Assembly: GCA_039799165.1 (NCBI GenBank) | Contig: JBDLTH010000077.1 | Location: forward strand, 16,499 to 80,498 | Direction of reading: 5' to 3' | Source: Dysgonomonas_A sp039799165 | GTDB lineage: Bacteria; Bacteroidota; Bacteroidia; Bacteroidales; Dysgonomonadaceae | DNA length: 64,000 nucleotides | Shown: in pieces, positions 27,317 to 35,636 of the stretch | Layout: each line of letters opens with the position of its first letter | How positions within the stretch are numbered: position 1 is the first letter of the stretch | Made by a program: the position numbers and the translations under genes | Notes under the pieces: model-generated | The model's input: only the letters and a program-made list of their open reading frames with translations | What the model was told of the DNA's origin: nothing | The model's database searches: none

Positions 27317-28699
27317 TTATTCAGCACTAGCTTCGGAAGTTTCTTCATCAAAGAATTTTTTGAAGTCGTCTATGCCAACTTCTTTTTCGTTTAGGTTTAG
27401 TACCGATTTTAGATGAAATACGATTTTATCTTCCATCGCTCTGTCAACCATATTATGCGAATTTTCTTTGTTTTTCATCATCTCATTCGCATAGTTTGCC
27501 ACCATTTCGTCAGGTATACCTACCATGCCGTATTGAGCAAATTGTGCACGTGCTGATTGGATTGCAATATTACGAATGTCAGCTTCTTCTACTTTTATAT
27601 CAAAGTCTTTTACTAATTGTTCTTTAATTAAATGAAATTTTAGGTCTTCAACTATTTTAGGGTAGTCAGCATCAACCGACTCAGCTGTTTTTCCTTTACC
27701 TGTAGCAAGTAACCATCTTTTGAGGAAAGCATCAGGGAATTGTAATTCTCCAGCTTTCTCTTCGAGTACTTTACGCACATCTAGCAAAAATTTATAATCG
27801 CTGTCAGGTGCAAGCTGCATCGAAAGTGTTTCTTTTACTTTTTCGGTAAATTCTGCCTCTGTTGTAACTTTGCCTTCTCCAAATACTTTATCAAAAAGTT
27901 CTTGATCCAACTCAGCTTCTTTATAGCGAGTAATCTCGTTTACTGTAAATTGAAATTCGGGAGCAATGGTTTCTACTTTGCTTTTGTCGATATGCAAGAA
28001 AGAAGATATTTCAGCTTCGTTTCCATCATAGGCTTTCCCTGGGTTAAAAACTATTCTGTCTCCTTTTTTAGCTTTTCCAAATTTCGCTCTTTCCTCGTCA
28101 TTCTTCATGTACGATGCCATAAGCACAGCATCAGGTACGTGTATACCTCCTTCTTTAGGCTCACTACCATCAAGTTCTACAACTTCACCTTTGAGGAGGT
28201 CTGTCTCTAATGTATCTTCATCTATAGACTCGTATTTTCCGTAATTTGCTTTATACGACGTTAATTGCTTTTCAACAAGCTCTTCGTTAACAGCAATCTT
28301 GTAGTAATCTATTTTATCAGACTTGCTAAGGGCTAATTTGATTTCGGGAGCTAATGCAATGTCAAAGAAAAACTCATAGTCTCCTTCAGTAGCAAAATCT
28401 ATTAGTGGTTGTTTCTCATCGTTAGGAAGAGGTTCACCCAATACATTTAATTTGTTATCTTGTATATATTTGTATAGACCTTCTCCTACTAGTTTGTTAA
28501 TTTCTTCGGCTAGAATAGATTTTCCGTACATCTTTTTCACCATTCCTACGGGTACAGTTCCTGGACGAAATCCTGGAACACTCGCTTTTTTTCTGAACGA
28601 TTTTATAGCTTCGTCAACTTTTGGTTGATAATCAGCTTTTTTTACGTCTATCTTCAGTATAGCGTTTACACTATCTACATTAATGAGAGATGTATCCAT
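27317..28699 (-). CDS. tig: Trigger factor (ribosome-associated chaperone)
   Basis: Ribosome-bound chaperone that meets nascent chains (460 aa). The ribosome-docking loop GFRPGTVPVGMVKKMYG (residues about 42-58) matches the GFRxGxxP signature. The middle segment corresponds to the FKBP-type domain but is very divergent and may lack isomerase activity. The C-terminal part is the helical cradle, ending with acidic residues. It lies upstream of clpP and clpX, as in many bacteria. A consensus promoter at 28800-28831 and a hairpin in the leader precede it. Confidence 0.95.
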   Translation of the reverse strand: MDTSLINVDSVNAILKIDVKKADYQPKVDEAIKSFRKKASVPGFRPGTVPVGMVKKMYGKSILAEEINKLVGEGLYKYIQDNKLNVLGEPLPNDEKQPLIDFATEGDYEFFFDIALAPEIKLALSKSDKIDYYKIAVNEELVEKQLTSYKANYGKYESIDEDTLETDLLKGEVVELDGSEPKEGGIHVPDAVLMASYMKNDEERAKFGKAKKGDRIVFNPGKAYDGNEAEISSFLHIDKSKVETIAPEFQFTVNEITRYKEAELDQELFDKVFGEGKVTTEAEFTEKVKETLSMQLAPDSDYKFLLDVRKVLEEKAGELQFPDAFLKRWLLATGKGKTAESVDADYPKIVEDLKFHLIKEQLVKDFDIKVEEADIRNIAIQSARAQFAQYGMVGIPDEMVANYANEMMKNKENSHNMVDRAMEDKIVFHLKSVLNLNEKEVGIDDFKKFFDEETSEASAE

Positions 28700-28749
28700 C
28701 TTAGTTGCAATTATATATTAGAATGTATGTAATTAATTCAGACAAAAAA

Positions 28750-28779
28750 CTATATATGCCATTTTCAAGGCATATATAG
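28750..28779 (-). other. Terminator-like hairpin in the tig leader
   Basis: A perfect 11-base stem (28750-28760 with 28769-28779), 8-base loop, is followed on the minus strand by GTTTTTTG. It lies between the tig promoter and the tig ATG, so it would be in the 5' untranslated part of the tig mRNA. It could act as an attenuator or as a stabilising hairpin; no anti-terminator partner was found by eye. Confidence 0.55.
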
Positions 28780-28799
28780 GCATTATAAAATACGAGGCA

Positions 28800-28831
28800 C
28801 AAAAATAGTTTTTATTATTCCAATATTCAAA
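28800..28831 (-). promoter_or_regulatory. Consensus promoter for tig
   Basis: TTTG (28831-28828), a 20-base spacer and TATTTTTG (28807-28800) on the minus strand are an ideal match to the Bacteroidetes consensus. Transcription would start near 28793, giving a leader of about 94 bases that contains the hairpin at 28750-28779. The rest of the 358-base gap to the divergent Crp gene is A/T-rich. Confidence 0.75.
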
Positions 28832-28998
28832 TTTATTTTTCTTTTTTCATTATTCATAAACAGATGCTTTATATACCTCATTTATTTCGAAATCAAATTT
28901 TAACCTTCAAAACGATTCTTTTTTTATAAAAATAAAGGTTTGCCAGTGTCAGACGTTGTTTTATATAACAAAAACAATAAAAATTGATCGAAAATATT

Positions 28999-29006
28999 TA
29001 CTTTTG
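28999..29006 (+). promoter_or_regulatory. -7 element for the Crp-family regulator
   Basis: TACTTTTG fits TAnnTTTG and lies 51 bases before the ATG. No -33 TTTG at the right spacing was found, so support is partial. Confidence 0.4.
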
Positions 29007-29057
29007 CTAAGTCCATTTGTTTTTAGGTAGTAAGTATAGTAAGGAATTTGTGTAGTT

Positions 29058-29759
29058 ATGATAAAAGGCAAAGAAATAGAGGTGAGCTTCGCTGAAAGTA
29101 TTTCGAGTATTTGGTCTATTTTGACAGAGCAAGAACGTGAGATAGTTAAATCTCATATTAGAATTGTGGAGTTGAAAAAGAATGATGTCATATATCAAGA
29201 AAATGATATACCTAAGGACTTGATGTGTTTGATCTCAGGTAAAGTTAAAGTCTTTAAAAACGGAGTTGGTGGACGAAGTCAAATCATACGAATGATACGA
29301 CCCGTTCAAAATTTTGGTTACAGAGCTTACTTTGCACGAGAACCTTATGTTACCAGTGCCTCAGCTTTTGAATCGTCTACGGTTTATTTTATTCCGATGG
29401 AGCTAATCGAGAAAATGATTCTGAACAATGCCAATTTAGCTTTGTATTTTATTAAAGAGTTGGCAGTAGATTTAGGCTTAGCTGATGAGCGAGTCGTTAA
29501 TCTTACACAAAAACATATTCGAGGGCGTTTGGCTGAATCACTCGTCTTTCTTCTCGAAAACTATGGATTAGAAGCTGATAACGCAACCATCAGCATTTAT
29601 CTGTCTCGTGAAGATTTGGCTAATTTATCGAACATGACCACATCAAATGCCATTCGTACCCTTTCTACATTTGTAGATGAACATATAATTGCACTTGATG
29701 GGAGAAAGATAAAAGTTATGGATGAGGCAGGGCTACGAAAAATAAGTAAAATAGGATGA
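29058..29759 (+). CDS. Crp/Fnr-family transcription regulator
   Basis: DNA-binding regulator of 233 aa. An N-terminal cyclic-nucleotide-binding-like domain (about 20-140; YQENDIPKDLMCLISGKVKVF) is followed by a dimer helix and a C-terminal winged-helix domain with SREDLANLSNMTTSNAIRTLSTF as the recognition helix. I see no Cys cluster of the Fnr type and cannot tell the ligand. Its stop overlaps the start of the next gene by four bases (ATGA), so it is translationally coupled to the GH3-family gene and may control a shared regulon. Divergent from tig. Confidence 0.92.
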   Translation: MIKGKEIEVSFAESISSIWSILTEQEREIVKSHIRIVELKKNDVIYQENDIPKDLMCLISGKVKVFKNGVGGRSQIIRMIRPVQNFGYRAYFAREPYVTSASAFESSTVYFIPMELIEKMILNNANLALYFIKELAVDLGLADERVVNLTQKHIRGRLAESLVFLLENYGLEADNATISIYLSREDLANLSNMTTSNAIRTLSTFVDEHIIALDGRKIKVMDEAGLRKISKIG

Positions 29760-31261
29760 TTTCGTCATTAGTTCACAAATACCTCGATTACAGGTATAAA
29801 GAAGTTCAGCAGTTTGTCGAAAATCCTGTTCAAACTCAGGAGAAAGTCCTCCGCCAGTTGTTGAGATCCGGCAATAATACCCTATTAGGCAATCAATACC
29901 GTTTTTCGGATATTAAAAATAAAGACGATTTTAGACAACAGGTACCAGTATTTGCCTATGAGGATCTTCGACCTTATTTGGATAAAATACTGATCGAGAA
30001 AAAGCAACACGTACTGTGGAATGAACCAATAAAATGGTTTGCCATGTCTTCTGGTACTACGCAAGACAAAAGTAAGTATATACCAGTAACACAACAAGCA
30101 TTGGCTGATTGTCATTACAGATGCGGACAGCAAATGCTTGCTATATATGCACATAATAATAAGCAATCGAATTTTTTTCTGGGTAAAACCCTTGTCTTGG
30201 GAGGTAGTAAGCAAATAAACACCATTGGTGATGATCTGTTTACAGGCGATATCTCGGCTATTTTGATTAAAAACCTGTACTTCTGGGCAAAGTTTGGGCG
30301 AACCCCTGAACGCATTGCTTTGTTGCCCGATTGGGATGCTAAATTGCAGGCATTGACCGATTATGCAATAAAAAGCGATATACGTGCATTTATGGGAGTG
30401 CCTTCGTGGTTGCTTGTATTGTTGAAAAAAATAAAAGCTGACACGGGAAAAGAGCTAACTGACTTGTGGCCCAACTTAGAAGTGTTTTTTCATGGAGGAG
30501 TCAATTTTGCTCCTTTTGATGAACAATACAAGAAACTTATTCCAAAGCAATCGATGATGTATTGCGAAACGTATAATGCCTCAGAAGGATTTTTCGGAGT
30601 GCAATATTCGAACCATTCTAAAGATATGCTCTTGATGTTAGATTGTGGGGTGTATTACGAGTTTCTGTTGGCTACTGAATGGGAGCAGGAGCATCCCAAA
30701 ACCTTAACGTTGGAGGAGGTAACGGTAGGTGTAAACTATGCTCTACTGATAACTACCAATGGCGGACTGTGGCGCTATATGATTGGAGATACCATCGAAT
30801 TTACGTCGGTACATCCCTATTTATTTAAAATAACAGGGCGAACTAAAAACTTTATCAACGCATTTGGCGAGGAGGTTATAATTGATAATGCCGAAAAAGC
30901 CCTGTCTGCTGCATGTAAAGCCTCACAAGCCCAAATTACTGAATATACCGCAGCCCCAATCTATTTTGCAGACAACTCTGCAGGTGCGCATGAATGGCTG
31001 ATCGAATTTGAAGTTGAACCCGCAGATCTCAACCTATTTGGTGAGGTGCTTGATAATACATTAAAGGCGGTAAATTCAGATTATGAGGCAAAGCGTTCTC
31101 ATAATTTGTCTCTACAAGCACCCGTTATTCGTAACATTCCCCAAGGAACGTTCTATCATTGGTTAAAATCGATCGATAAACTGGGTGGGCAAAATAAAGT
31201 GCCACGCTTGTCTAATAATAGAGAGTATGTAGATAAACTGTTGAAATTCTTAGCTCTATAA
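29756..31261 (+). CDS. GH3-family acyl-acid amido synthetase-like protein
   Basis: Adenylate-forming protein of 501 aa that resembles plant GH3 enzymes, which conjugate amino acids to carboxylic hormones. The ATP/AMP motifs are visible as MSSGTTQDKSKYIPVT (residues about 99-114), YNASEGFFGVQ (near 275-285) and RYMIGDTIEF (near 341-350), followed by KITGRTKNFINAFGEEV. Bacteroidetes carry such a gene widely, but the substrate is not known. It overlaps the upstream Crp-family gene by four bases, which suggests the regulator and enzyme respond to the same metabolic signal. Confidence 0.9.
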   Translation: MISSLVHKYLDYRYKEVQQFVENPVQTQEKVLRQLLRSGNNTLLGNQYRFSDIKNKDDFRQQVPVFAYEDLRPYLDKILIEKKQHVLWNEPIKWFAMSSGTTQDKSKYIPVTQQALADCHYRCGQQMLAIYAHNNKQSNFFLGKTLVLGGSKQINTIGDDLFTGDISAILIKNLYFWAKFGRTPERIALLPDWDAKLQALTDYAIKSDIRAFMGVPSWLLVLLKKIKADTGKELTDLWPNLEVFFHGGVNFAPFDEQYKKLIPKQSMMYCETYNASEGFFGVQYSNHSKDMLLMLDCGVYYEFLLATEWEQEHPKTLTLEEVTVGVNYALLITTNGGLWRYMIGDTIEFTSVHPYLFKITGRTKNFINAFGEEVIIDNAEKALSAACKASQAQITEYTAAPIYFADNSAGAHEWLIEFEVEPADLNLFGEVLDNTLKAVNSDYEAKRSHNLSLQAPVIRNIPQGTFYHWLKSIDKLGGQNKVPRLSNNREYVDKLLKFLAL

Positions 31262-31356
31262 CTTTGTTTTGTACTGTTTAATTCTTGTTCTCAAAACGAT
31301 CTGTCTCAAAATAGCTTAAAAAGAACACTTTATTTTCAAAATCTAAATGCTTTGTG

Positions 31357-31364
31357 TAAATTTG
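31357..31364 (+). promoter_or_regulatory. -7 element for bamD-rpoZ
   Basis: TAAATTTG is a full match to TAnnTTTG. It lies 25 bases before the ATG at 31389, within the reading frame that opens at 31347, which argues that the upstream start codon is not used. Confidence 0.5.
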
Positions 31365-31388
31365 TACCCTAAAAAACTTCTTTCAAGA

Positions 31389-32237
31389 ATGATGAAAATA
31401 AGAATTCTATTTATATTCTTTCTGACATTACTCATAACCACATCGTGCGGCGAGTACAATAAGATACTCAAGAGTACCGATTACGAGAAGAAATATACGT
31501 ACGCCAAAAAATATTTCGATGAAAAGAAATACAGTAGGGCTATCACCTTGTTAGAAGAAGTTGTTCCTATCTTCAAAGGGACATCACATGCACAAGAGTC
31601 AGCCTTTTTGTTGGCACAAAGTTATTTCTACGATAAAGATTATACAACGGCAACTCAGTTCTATGCCGCTTACTATAATACCTACCCCAAAGGCGAATAT
31701 GCAGAGTTGGCTCGTTTCAATGCAGCCTATGGCTTATACTTAGATTCTCCAGATGCAAAACTAGATCAGAGTAGCACGTATAAATCAATGCAACAGTTTC
31801 AAAACTTTTTGGAAATGTATCCACAAAGTGAAAAAAAAGAACAAGTTAGAGGATATCTATTCGAAATGCAAGAAAAATTGGCATTGAAGGAGTATCTAAC
31901 TTGCCGTCTTTATTTCAATTTGGCAAACTATATGGGTAATAATTACGAGTCGTGTGTTGTTACCGCACGTGAGGCGTTAAAATCATACCCTTACTCCAAA
32001 TACATCGAAGAGTTTCAGATCTTGATCTTGCGATCTCGTTACGAGTTAGCATCAAAAAGTGTAGAGGAACGCAAACCCGAACGTTTTAGACATGTAATTG
32101 ACGAAAATTTCAATTATCTAAATATGTTTCCAGAAGGCAAATATAAGAATGAGGCAGATCGTTATTATCGTAAAGCCATGAAAGAATTAGGTCAAGAAGT
32201 AGAAATTTCGTTGCAGACCCAAGAACAAAACAATTAA
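31389..32237 (+). CDS. bamD: Outer-membrane assembly lipoprotein BamD
   Basis: Lipoprotein component of the BAM complex that inserts beta-barrel proteins. The signal segment (MKIRILFIFFLTLLITTSC) ends in a lipobox with Cys, after which GEYNKILKSTDYEKKYTYAKKYFDEKKY opens a series of TPR-like repeats (residues about 25-230; ISRAITLLEEVVP, AESAFLLAQSYF and so on). Tandem ATGs at 31389 and 31392 are both possible; I rejected the longer frame from 31347 because it adds residues before the signal peptide and covers a promoter -7 element. The next gene, rpoZ, follows 37 bases later. Confidence 0.92.
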   Translation: MMKIRILFIFFLTLLITTSCGEYNKILKSTDYEKKYTYAKKYFDEKKYSRAITLLEEVVPIFKGTSHAQESAFLLAQSYFYDKDYTTATQFYAAYYNTYPKGEYAELARFNAAYGLYLDSPDAKLDQSSTYKSMQQFQNFLEMYPQSEKKEQVRGYLFEMQEKLALKEYLTCRLYFNLANYMGNNYESCVVTAREALKSYPYSKYIEEFQILILRSRYELASKSVEERKPERFRHVIDENFNYLNMFPEGKYKNEADRYYRKAMKELGQEVEISLQTQEQNN

Positions 32238-32274
32238 GAAATATTCATATTACATTACATAGCGATAAAAAATT

Positions 32275-32607
32275 ATGGACTACAAGAAGAACAATGCACC
32301 TAACAATACGATTACAAGAGACATGATGACACTATCTGCGGATACAGAGAATGTCTACGAAACAGTAAGGATTATTGGAAAAAGAGCGAACCAGATAGCT
32401 GTGGAAATGAAGCAAGATTTGGACAGAAAGTTACAAGAATTTGCTTCTTATAATGATAATCTGGAGGAGGTATTCGAAAATCGTGAGCAAATAGAAATTT
32501 CTCGTTATTACGAAAAACTGCCAAAACCATCACTTATTGCTGCTCAGGAGTATACCGAAGGTAAAGTTTATTACAGAAATCCAAATAAGGACAAAGATAA
32601 CTTTTAA
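32275..32607 (+). CDS. rpoZ: RNA polymerase omega subunit (Rpb6-like)
   Basis: Small RNA polymerase subunit (110 aa). The central segment ENVYETVRIIGKRANQIAVEMKQDL is the omega/Rpb6 core (residues about 23-48), which holds the beta' C-terminus in place. The C-terminal half is rich in Glu, Tyr and Lys, typical of the Bacteroidetes form and not like enterobacterial RpoZ. It lies between bamD and a DUF4293 gene, all on the same strand; the next ATG follows the stop codon directly. Confidence 0.9.
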   Translation: MDYKKNNAPNNTITRDMMTLSADTENVYETVRIIGKRANQIAVEMKQDLDRKLQEFASYNDNLEEVFENREQIEISRYYEKLPKPSLIAAQEYTEGKVYYRNPNKDKDNF

Positions 32608-33066
32608 ATGATACAACGAATTCAAACTATATTTTTATTGACTACAGCCATTTTGATGGCTGTAGCTTTGTTTACACCATTAGCTGATTTGGTTGCTGTT
32701 GGTACAGACATAAATTATGTTTTTTATTCTTGCGGTTTAGGTTCAACTGTTGTTGTCAGCTATCCTACGTGGGGCGTGTTGGTATTGGCAGCATTAGCCG
32801 CGTTACTTCCTTTCAGCTCAATTTTCTTCTACAAAAATCGAAAACTACAATTAAAGGTAGGAATGATAACCTCTCTAATGATTGTAGGTGTATATTTAAC
32901 TGCTTATGTTTATATATACAGTATTTCTACAAATCAAGATTTAGTATTTCAAACTGTGAGGTATGGAGCTATCTTACCTCTAATTGCATTTGTTTTTAAT
33001 ATATTGGCAATGTTAGGCATAAAGAAGGACGAAAAATTGATTCAATCTTTGAATAGAATTAGATAA
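32608..33066 (+). CDS. DUF4293 family integral membrane protein
   Basis: This 152 aa protein has four predicted membrane helices (about 5-22, 48-68, 78-98, 112-132) and a short basic tail (KKDEKLIQSLNRIR). The opening MIQRIQTIFLLTTAILMAVALF is typical of DUF4293. Its function is unknown. Its ATG directly abuts the rpoZ stop, so translation is coupled and it is co-transcribed with bamD and rpoZ, ahead of a strong terminator. The bamD-rpoZ-DUF4293 order is conserved in related genomes as far as I know. Confidence 0.85.
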   Translation: MIQRIQTIFLLTTAILMAVALFTPLADLVAVGTDINYVFYSCGLGSTVVVSYPTWGVLVLAALAALLPFSSIFFYKNRKLQLKVGMITSLMIVGVYLTAYVYIYSISTNQDLVFQTVRYGAILPLIAFVFNILAMLGIKKDEKLIQSLNRIR

Positions 33067-33074
33067 TCAGAATT

Positions 33075-33119
33075 CATACAATAAGAGCAGGACACGAGGT
33101 GTTCTGCTCTTATTGTATG
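33075..33119. terminator. Bidirectional terminator after rpoZ operon and U32 gene
   Basis: A 16-base perfect stem (33075-33090 with 33104-33119) can be extended by five inner pairs, one of them G-U, leaving a 3-base loop. It lies 9 bases after the DUF4293 stop and 20 before the stop of the convergent U32 gene. Confidence 0.85.
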
Positions 33120-33139
33120 AGCAAGAAAAACTTATCCCA

Positions 33140-34408
33140 TTACAGCTTTTCTATAAATTTCTTTTTATTAGACACCTCTACTAGCTTAAACAATTTGTCA
33201 GAAGGACGAATTTTATCTACGACTTTGATCGAGAATTTTTCTCCCTTTATCGTTTCGTCTACACTATTCAACTCTACTCGTATCTCATCTACAATCTGAG
33301 TTACCGCACCCGTTGTTGGACCCGTTATCAGAATCTCGTCCCCAACTTTGAGCGATTGCGTTTCCATTAAGAATTCTGCAACGCCAATGTTCGAAAAATA
33401 CTTAATTCCTTTTCCGATGTATATCTTCTTTTTAGTTGCCTCCGAACCATAATTCATAGACCATTCGCCTAAGCGTTGCCCAAGATAATATCCATCCCAA
33501 AAGCCCCGATTGAATACAGTTGATAATCGAGTGTCCCAACCCTCAATTTTTTCTTCCGAATAGGTATGCTCACAATAGGCTATTGCTGCCTCTTTATAAC
33601 ATTCTACCACTGTTCGTACATATTCAGCACCTCTGGCTCTACCCTCTATTTTAAAGACACGAACGCCAGCATCCATCATCTTATTCATAAAGTGAATGGT
33701 TTTAAGATCTTTGGGAGACATAATGTACTCATTGTCTATCTCAAACTCCATGTCGCTTTCTTTATCCTTTACGATGTAGCCTCTGCGACACATCTGATTG
33801 CAAGCACCTCTGTTTGCCGATACATCTTTTTCGTGTAAGCTGAGGTAGCACTTACCTGATACAGCCATACACAATGCTCCGTGCGAAAACATCTCGATGC
33901 GAATTAATTCTCCATTAGGACCCTTTATTTGTTGGTCTACAATATCTTTATAGATATCCGCCACCTGATTTAGGCTCAATTCCCGAGCTAGAACGACTAC
34001 ATCAGCAAATTGTCCATAGAATTTTAGAGCTTCTGTATTAGTTATATTTAATTGTGTCGATAAGTGTACCTCAATACCTTTGCTACGAGCATACATCATA
34101 ACCGATACATCCGAAGCTATGATTGCCGATAGATTAGCTTCTTTAGCAGCATTTACTATTTGTTGCATCAAGCTGATGTCGTTGTCGTAGATTATGGTGT
34201 TTACAGTCAAGTAACTTTTCATACCATGCTCTTGGCATATCTTAGCGATATTTCTTAAATCTTCGATTGTGAAATTATTCGACGATTTAGCTCGCATATT
34301 TAAACCTTCTATGCCAAAGTAAATAGAGTTAGCACCACCTTGTATAGCCGCAGCCAGTGAGTCATAAGAACCCACGGGAGCCATAATTTCGAAATCAGCA
34401 ATATTCAT
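33140..34408 (-). CDS. U32 peptidase-family protein (UbiU/TrhP type)
   Basis: 422 aa cytosolic protein of the U32 family. It opens with MAPVGSYDSLAAAIQGGANSIYFG, the barrel entry typical of the family. Four Cys that could hold an Fe-S cluster are present: GALCMAVSGKCYLS and RGACNQMCRRGY (residues about 175-210). The block KIEGRARGAEYV follows. Relatives include UbiU/UbiV, the tRNA-hydroxylation factor TrhP and the 23S rRNA hydroxylation factor RlhA; the C-terminal extension of about 90 residues fits the tRNA/rRNA type better. Proteolytic activity is not expected with certainty. It stands alone. Confidence 0.88.
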   Translation of the reverse strand: MNIADFEIMAPVGSYDSLAAAIQGGANSIYFGIEGLNMRAKSSNNFTIEDLRNIAKICQEHGMKSYLTVNTIIYDNDISLMQQIVNAAKEANLSAIIASDVSVMMYARSKGIEVHLSTQLNITNTEALKFYGQFADVVVLARELSLNQVADIYKDIVDQQIKGPNGELIRIEMFSHGALCMAVSGKCYLSLHEKDVSANRGACNQMCRRGYIVKDKESDMEFEIDNEYIMSPKDLKTIHFMNKMMDAGVRVFKIEGRARGAEYVRTVVECYKEAAIAYCEHTYSEEKIEGWDTRLSTVFNRGFWDGYYLGQRLGEWSMNYGSEATKKKIYIGKGIKYFSNIGVAEFLMETQSLKVGDEILITGPTTGAVTQIVDEIRVELNSVDETIKGEKFSIKVVDKIRPSDKLFKLVEVSNKKKFIEKL

Positions 34409-34465
34409 TGTGAAAATAATTGTATATAATAACCTTCTAAATGCTTTTTTTATATGTGGAATAGA

Positions 34466-34795
34466 TTATCCCTTTTTAAGGAAGCACGTTTTTAGAACAA
34501 TACTCGAACCTTCTATACGGCAATCTACCTCTTCGGGGTCTTCGGTGAGCCTGATACTTTTTACCTTCGTACCTCTTTTGATAACCATTGACGAGCCCTT
34601 TACTTTTAGATCTTTGATTACGGTAACCGCATCTCCATCTACCAATTCTGTACCATTACTGTCTTTGGGTGTGCTGTCTACTTGTTCGTTAGAGTCAGTA
34701 GACCATTCGTAACCACAATCGGGGCATATATAGATTGTACCATCAAAGTACGTGTTTTCCATCCCGCATTGAGGACAATTAGGTGCTTGAGCCAT
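34466..34795 (-). CDS. yjdM: YjdM family zinc-ribbon protein
   Basis: Small protein of 109 aa, formerly called PhnA-like. A zinc ribbon with CPQC and CPDC (Cys9, Cys12, Cys28, Cys31) is followed by GTELVDGDAVTVIKDLKVKGSSMVIKRGTKVKSIRL, the C-terminal beta domain. It is not phosphonoacetate hydrolase in spite of the old name; the cellular role is unknown. It has an ideal own promoter at 34824-34855. Neighbours share no evident function with it. Confidence 0.9.
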   Translation of the reverse strand: MAQAPNCPQCGMENTYFDGTIYICPDCGYEWSTDSNEQVDSTPKDSNGTELVDGDAVTVIKDLKVKGSSMVIKRGTKVKSIRLTEDPEEVDCRIEGSSIVLKTCFLKKG

Positions 34796-34823
34796 TCTGT
34801 TCTAGGTTTTTATTATTTGCTAG

Positions 34824-34855
34824 CAAAGGTACAGAAAAGAGGGGGATGATACAAA
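34824..34855 (-). promoter_or_regulatory. Consensus promoter for yjdM
   Basis: TTTG (34855-34852), a 20-base spacer and TACCTTTG (34831-34824) on the minus strand match the consensus perfectly. The start codon is 28 bases downstream of the -7 element. Confidence 0.75.
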
Positions 34856-34934
34856 TTGGATCAGAAATATAGCTCAAAACGATTCTTAAAGATTAATTTA
34901 AGATTAAAACGATGTGTAACTGTTAATAAATGAT

Positions 34935-34942
34935 TACTTTTG
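34935..34942 (+). promoter_or_regulatory. -7 element for the SatP-family gene
   Basis: TACTTTTG matches TAnnTTTG and lies 19 bases before the ATG. No TTTG at the normal distance, so only a partial promoter. Confidence 0.4.
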
Positions 34943-34961
34943 CCGCCAAATAACTATCTAC

Positions 34962-35558
34962 ATGGAAACAAAAAATGTAAAAATTGAAGTGGCTGACCCT
35001 ACTCCGCTCGGATTGTTTGGATTGGCTTTAGTTACACTAGTTGCATCATCTCAAAAGCTTGGCTTAACGGATGGTTTGTCTTTTATTATTCCTTGGGCTA
35101 TACTACTTGGAGGAATGGCACAGATTATCGCTTCGATGTTTGATTTTAAGCATAATAATCTGTTTGGAGCTACCGCTTTTACGGCTTATGGTCTTTTTTG
35201 GATTGGCATGGCGATCAGCTGGCTTATAAAGATGGGATGTTGGGGAGATACCTTAGCTTCTGCTACTGATACCAAACAATTAGGTGTTGTATTTGTAGCT
35301 TACATGTTGCTGAGTATTGTGCTAATGGTGTCTACACTTAAGATGTCAAAAGCAATGTTTGTACTTCTTCTTCTTATTGTCCTTCTGTTTTTAGCCTTAG
35401 CTCTCGATTCATTTGGTTGTGGTCATATTTGGCACACAGTAGCAGCTTACACTGAATTATTTATTTCATTGTTGACATTTTATGTTCTTTCTGCTAAATA
35501 CCTCAATACATTTTTCGAAAAACAAATTCTACCTGGAGGTACTCCTTTCTTAAAATAA
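34962..35558 (+). CDS. SatP/GPR1-FUN34-YaaH family acetate/succinate transporter
   Basis: Integral membrane protein (198 aa) with six predicted membrane helices. The N-terminal motif NPTPLGL-like stretch here reads DPTPLGLFGLALVTLV (residues about 12-27), the family signature and a likely pore element; the AWAILLGGMAQIIASMFDF-like segment follows (IPWAILLGGMAQII), then FGATAFTAYGLFW. These transporters carry acetate, succinate or bicarbonate in symport with protons. The substrate here is inferred from family only. It is divergent from yjdM and converges with fabD at a strong palindromic terminator. Confidence 0.9.
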   Translation: METKNVKIEVADPTPLGLFGLALVTLVASSQKLGLTDGLSFIIPWAILLGGMAQIIASMFDFKHNNLFGATAFTAYGLFWIGMAISWLIKMGCWGDTLASATDTKQLGVVFVAYMLLSIVLMVSTLKMSKAMFVLLLLIVLLFLALALDSFGCGHIWHTVAAYTELFISLLTFYVLSAKYLNTFFEKQILPGGTPFLK

Positions 35559-35580
35559 TAGATTTGAATATATATATCAT

Positions 35581-35618
35581 AAACAAAAAATACCTTTAAT
35601 TAAAGGTATTTTTTGTTT
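35581..35618. terminator. Bidirectional palindromic terminator between satP-like gene and fabD
   Basis: A perfect 38-base palindrome (two 19-base arms without spacer, so the tip must open as loop). A-rich on one outer side and T-rich on the other, so it serves both strands. Confidence 0.85.
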
Positions 35619-35636
35619 TCTATGACTATAATCAGT

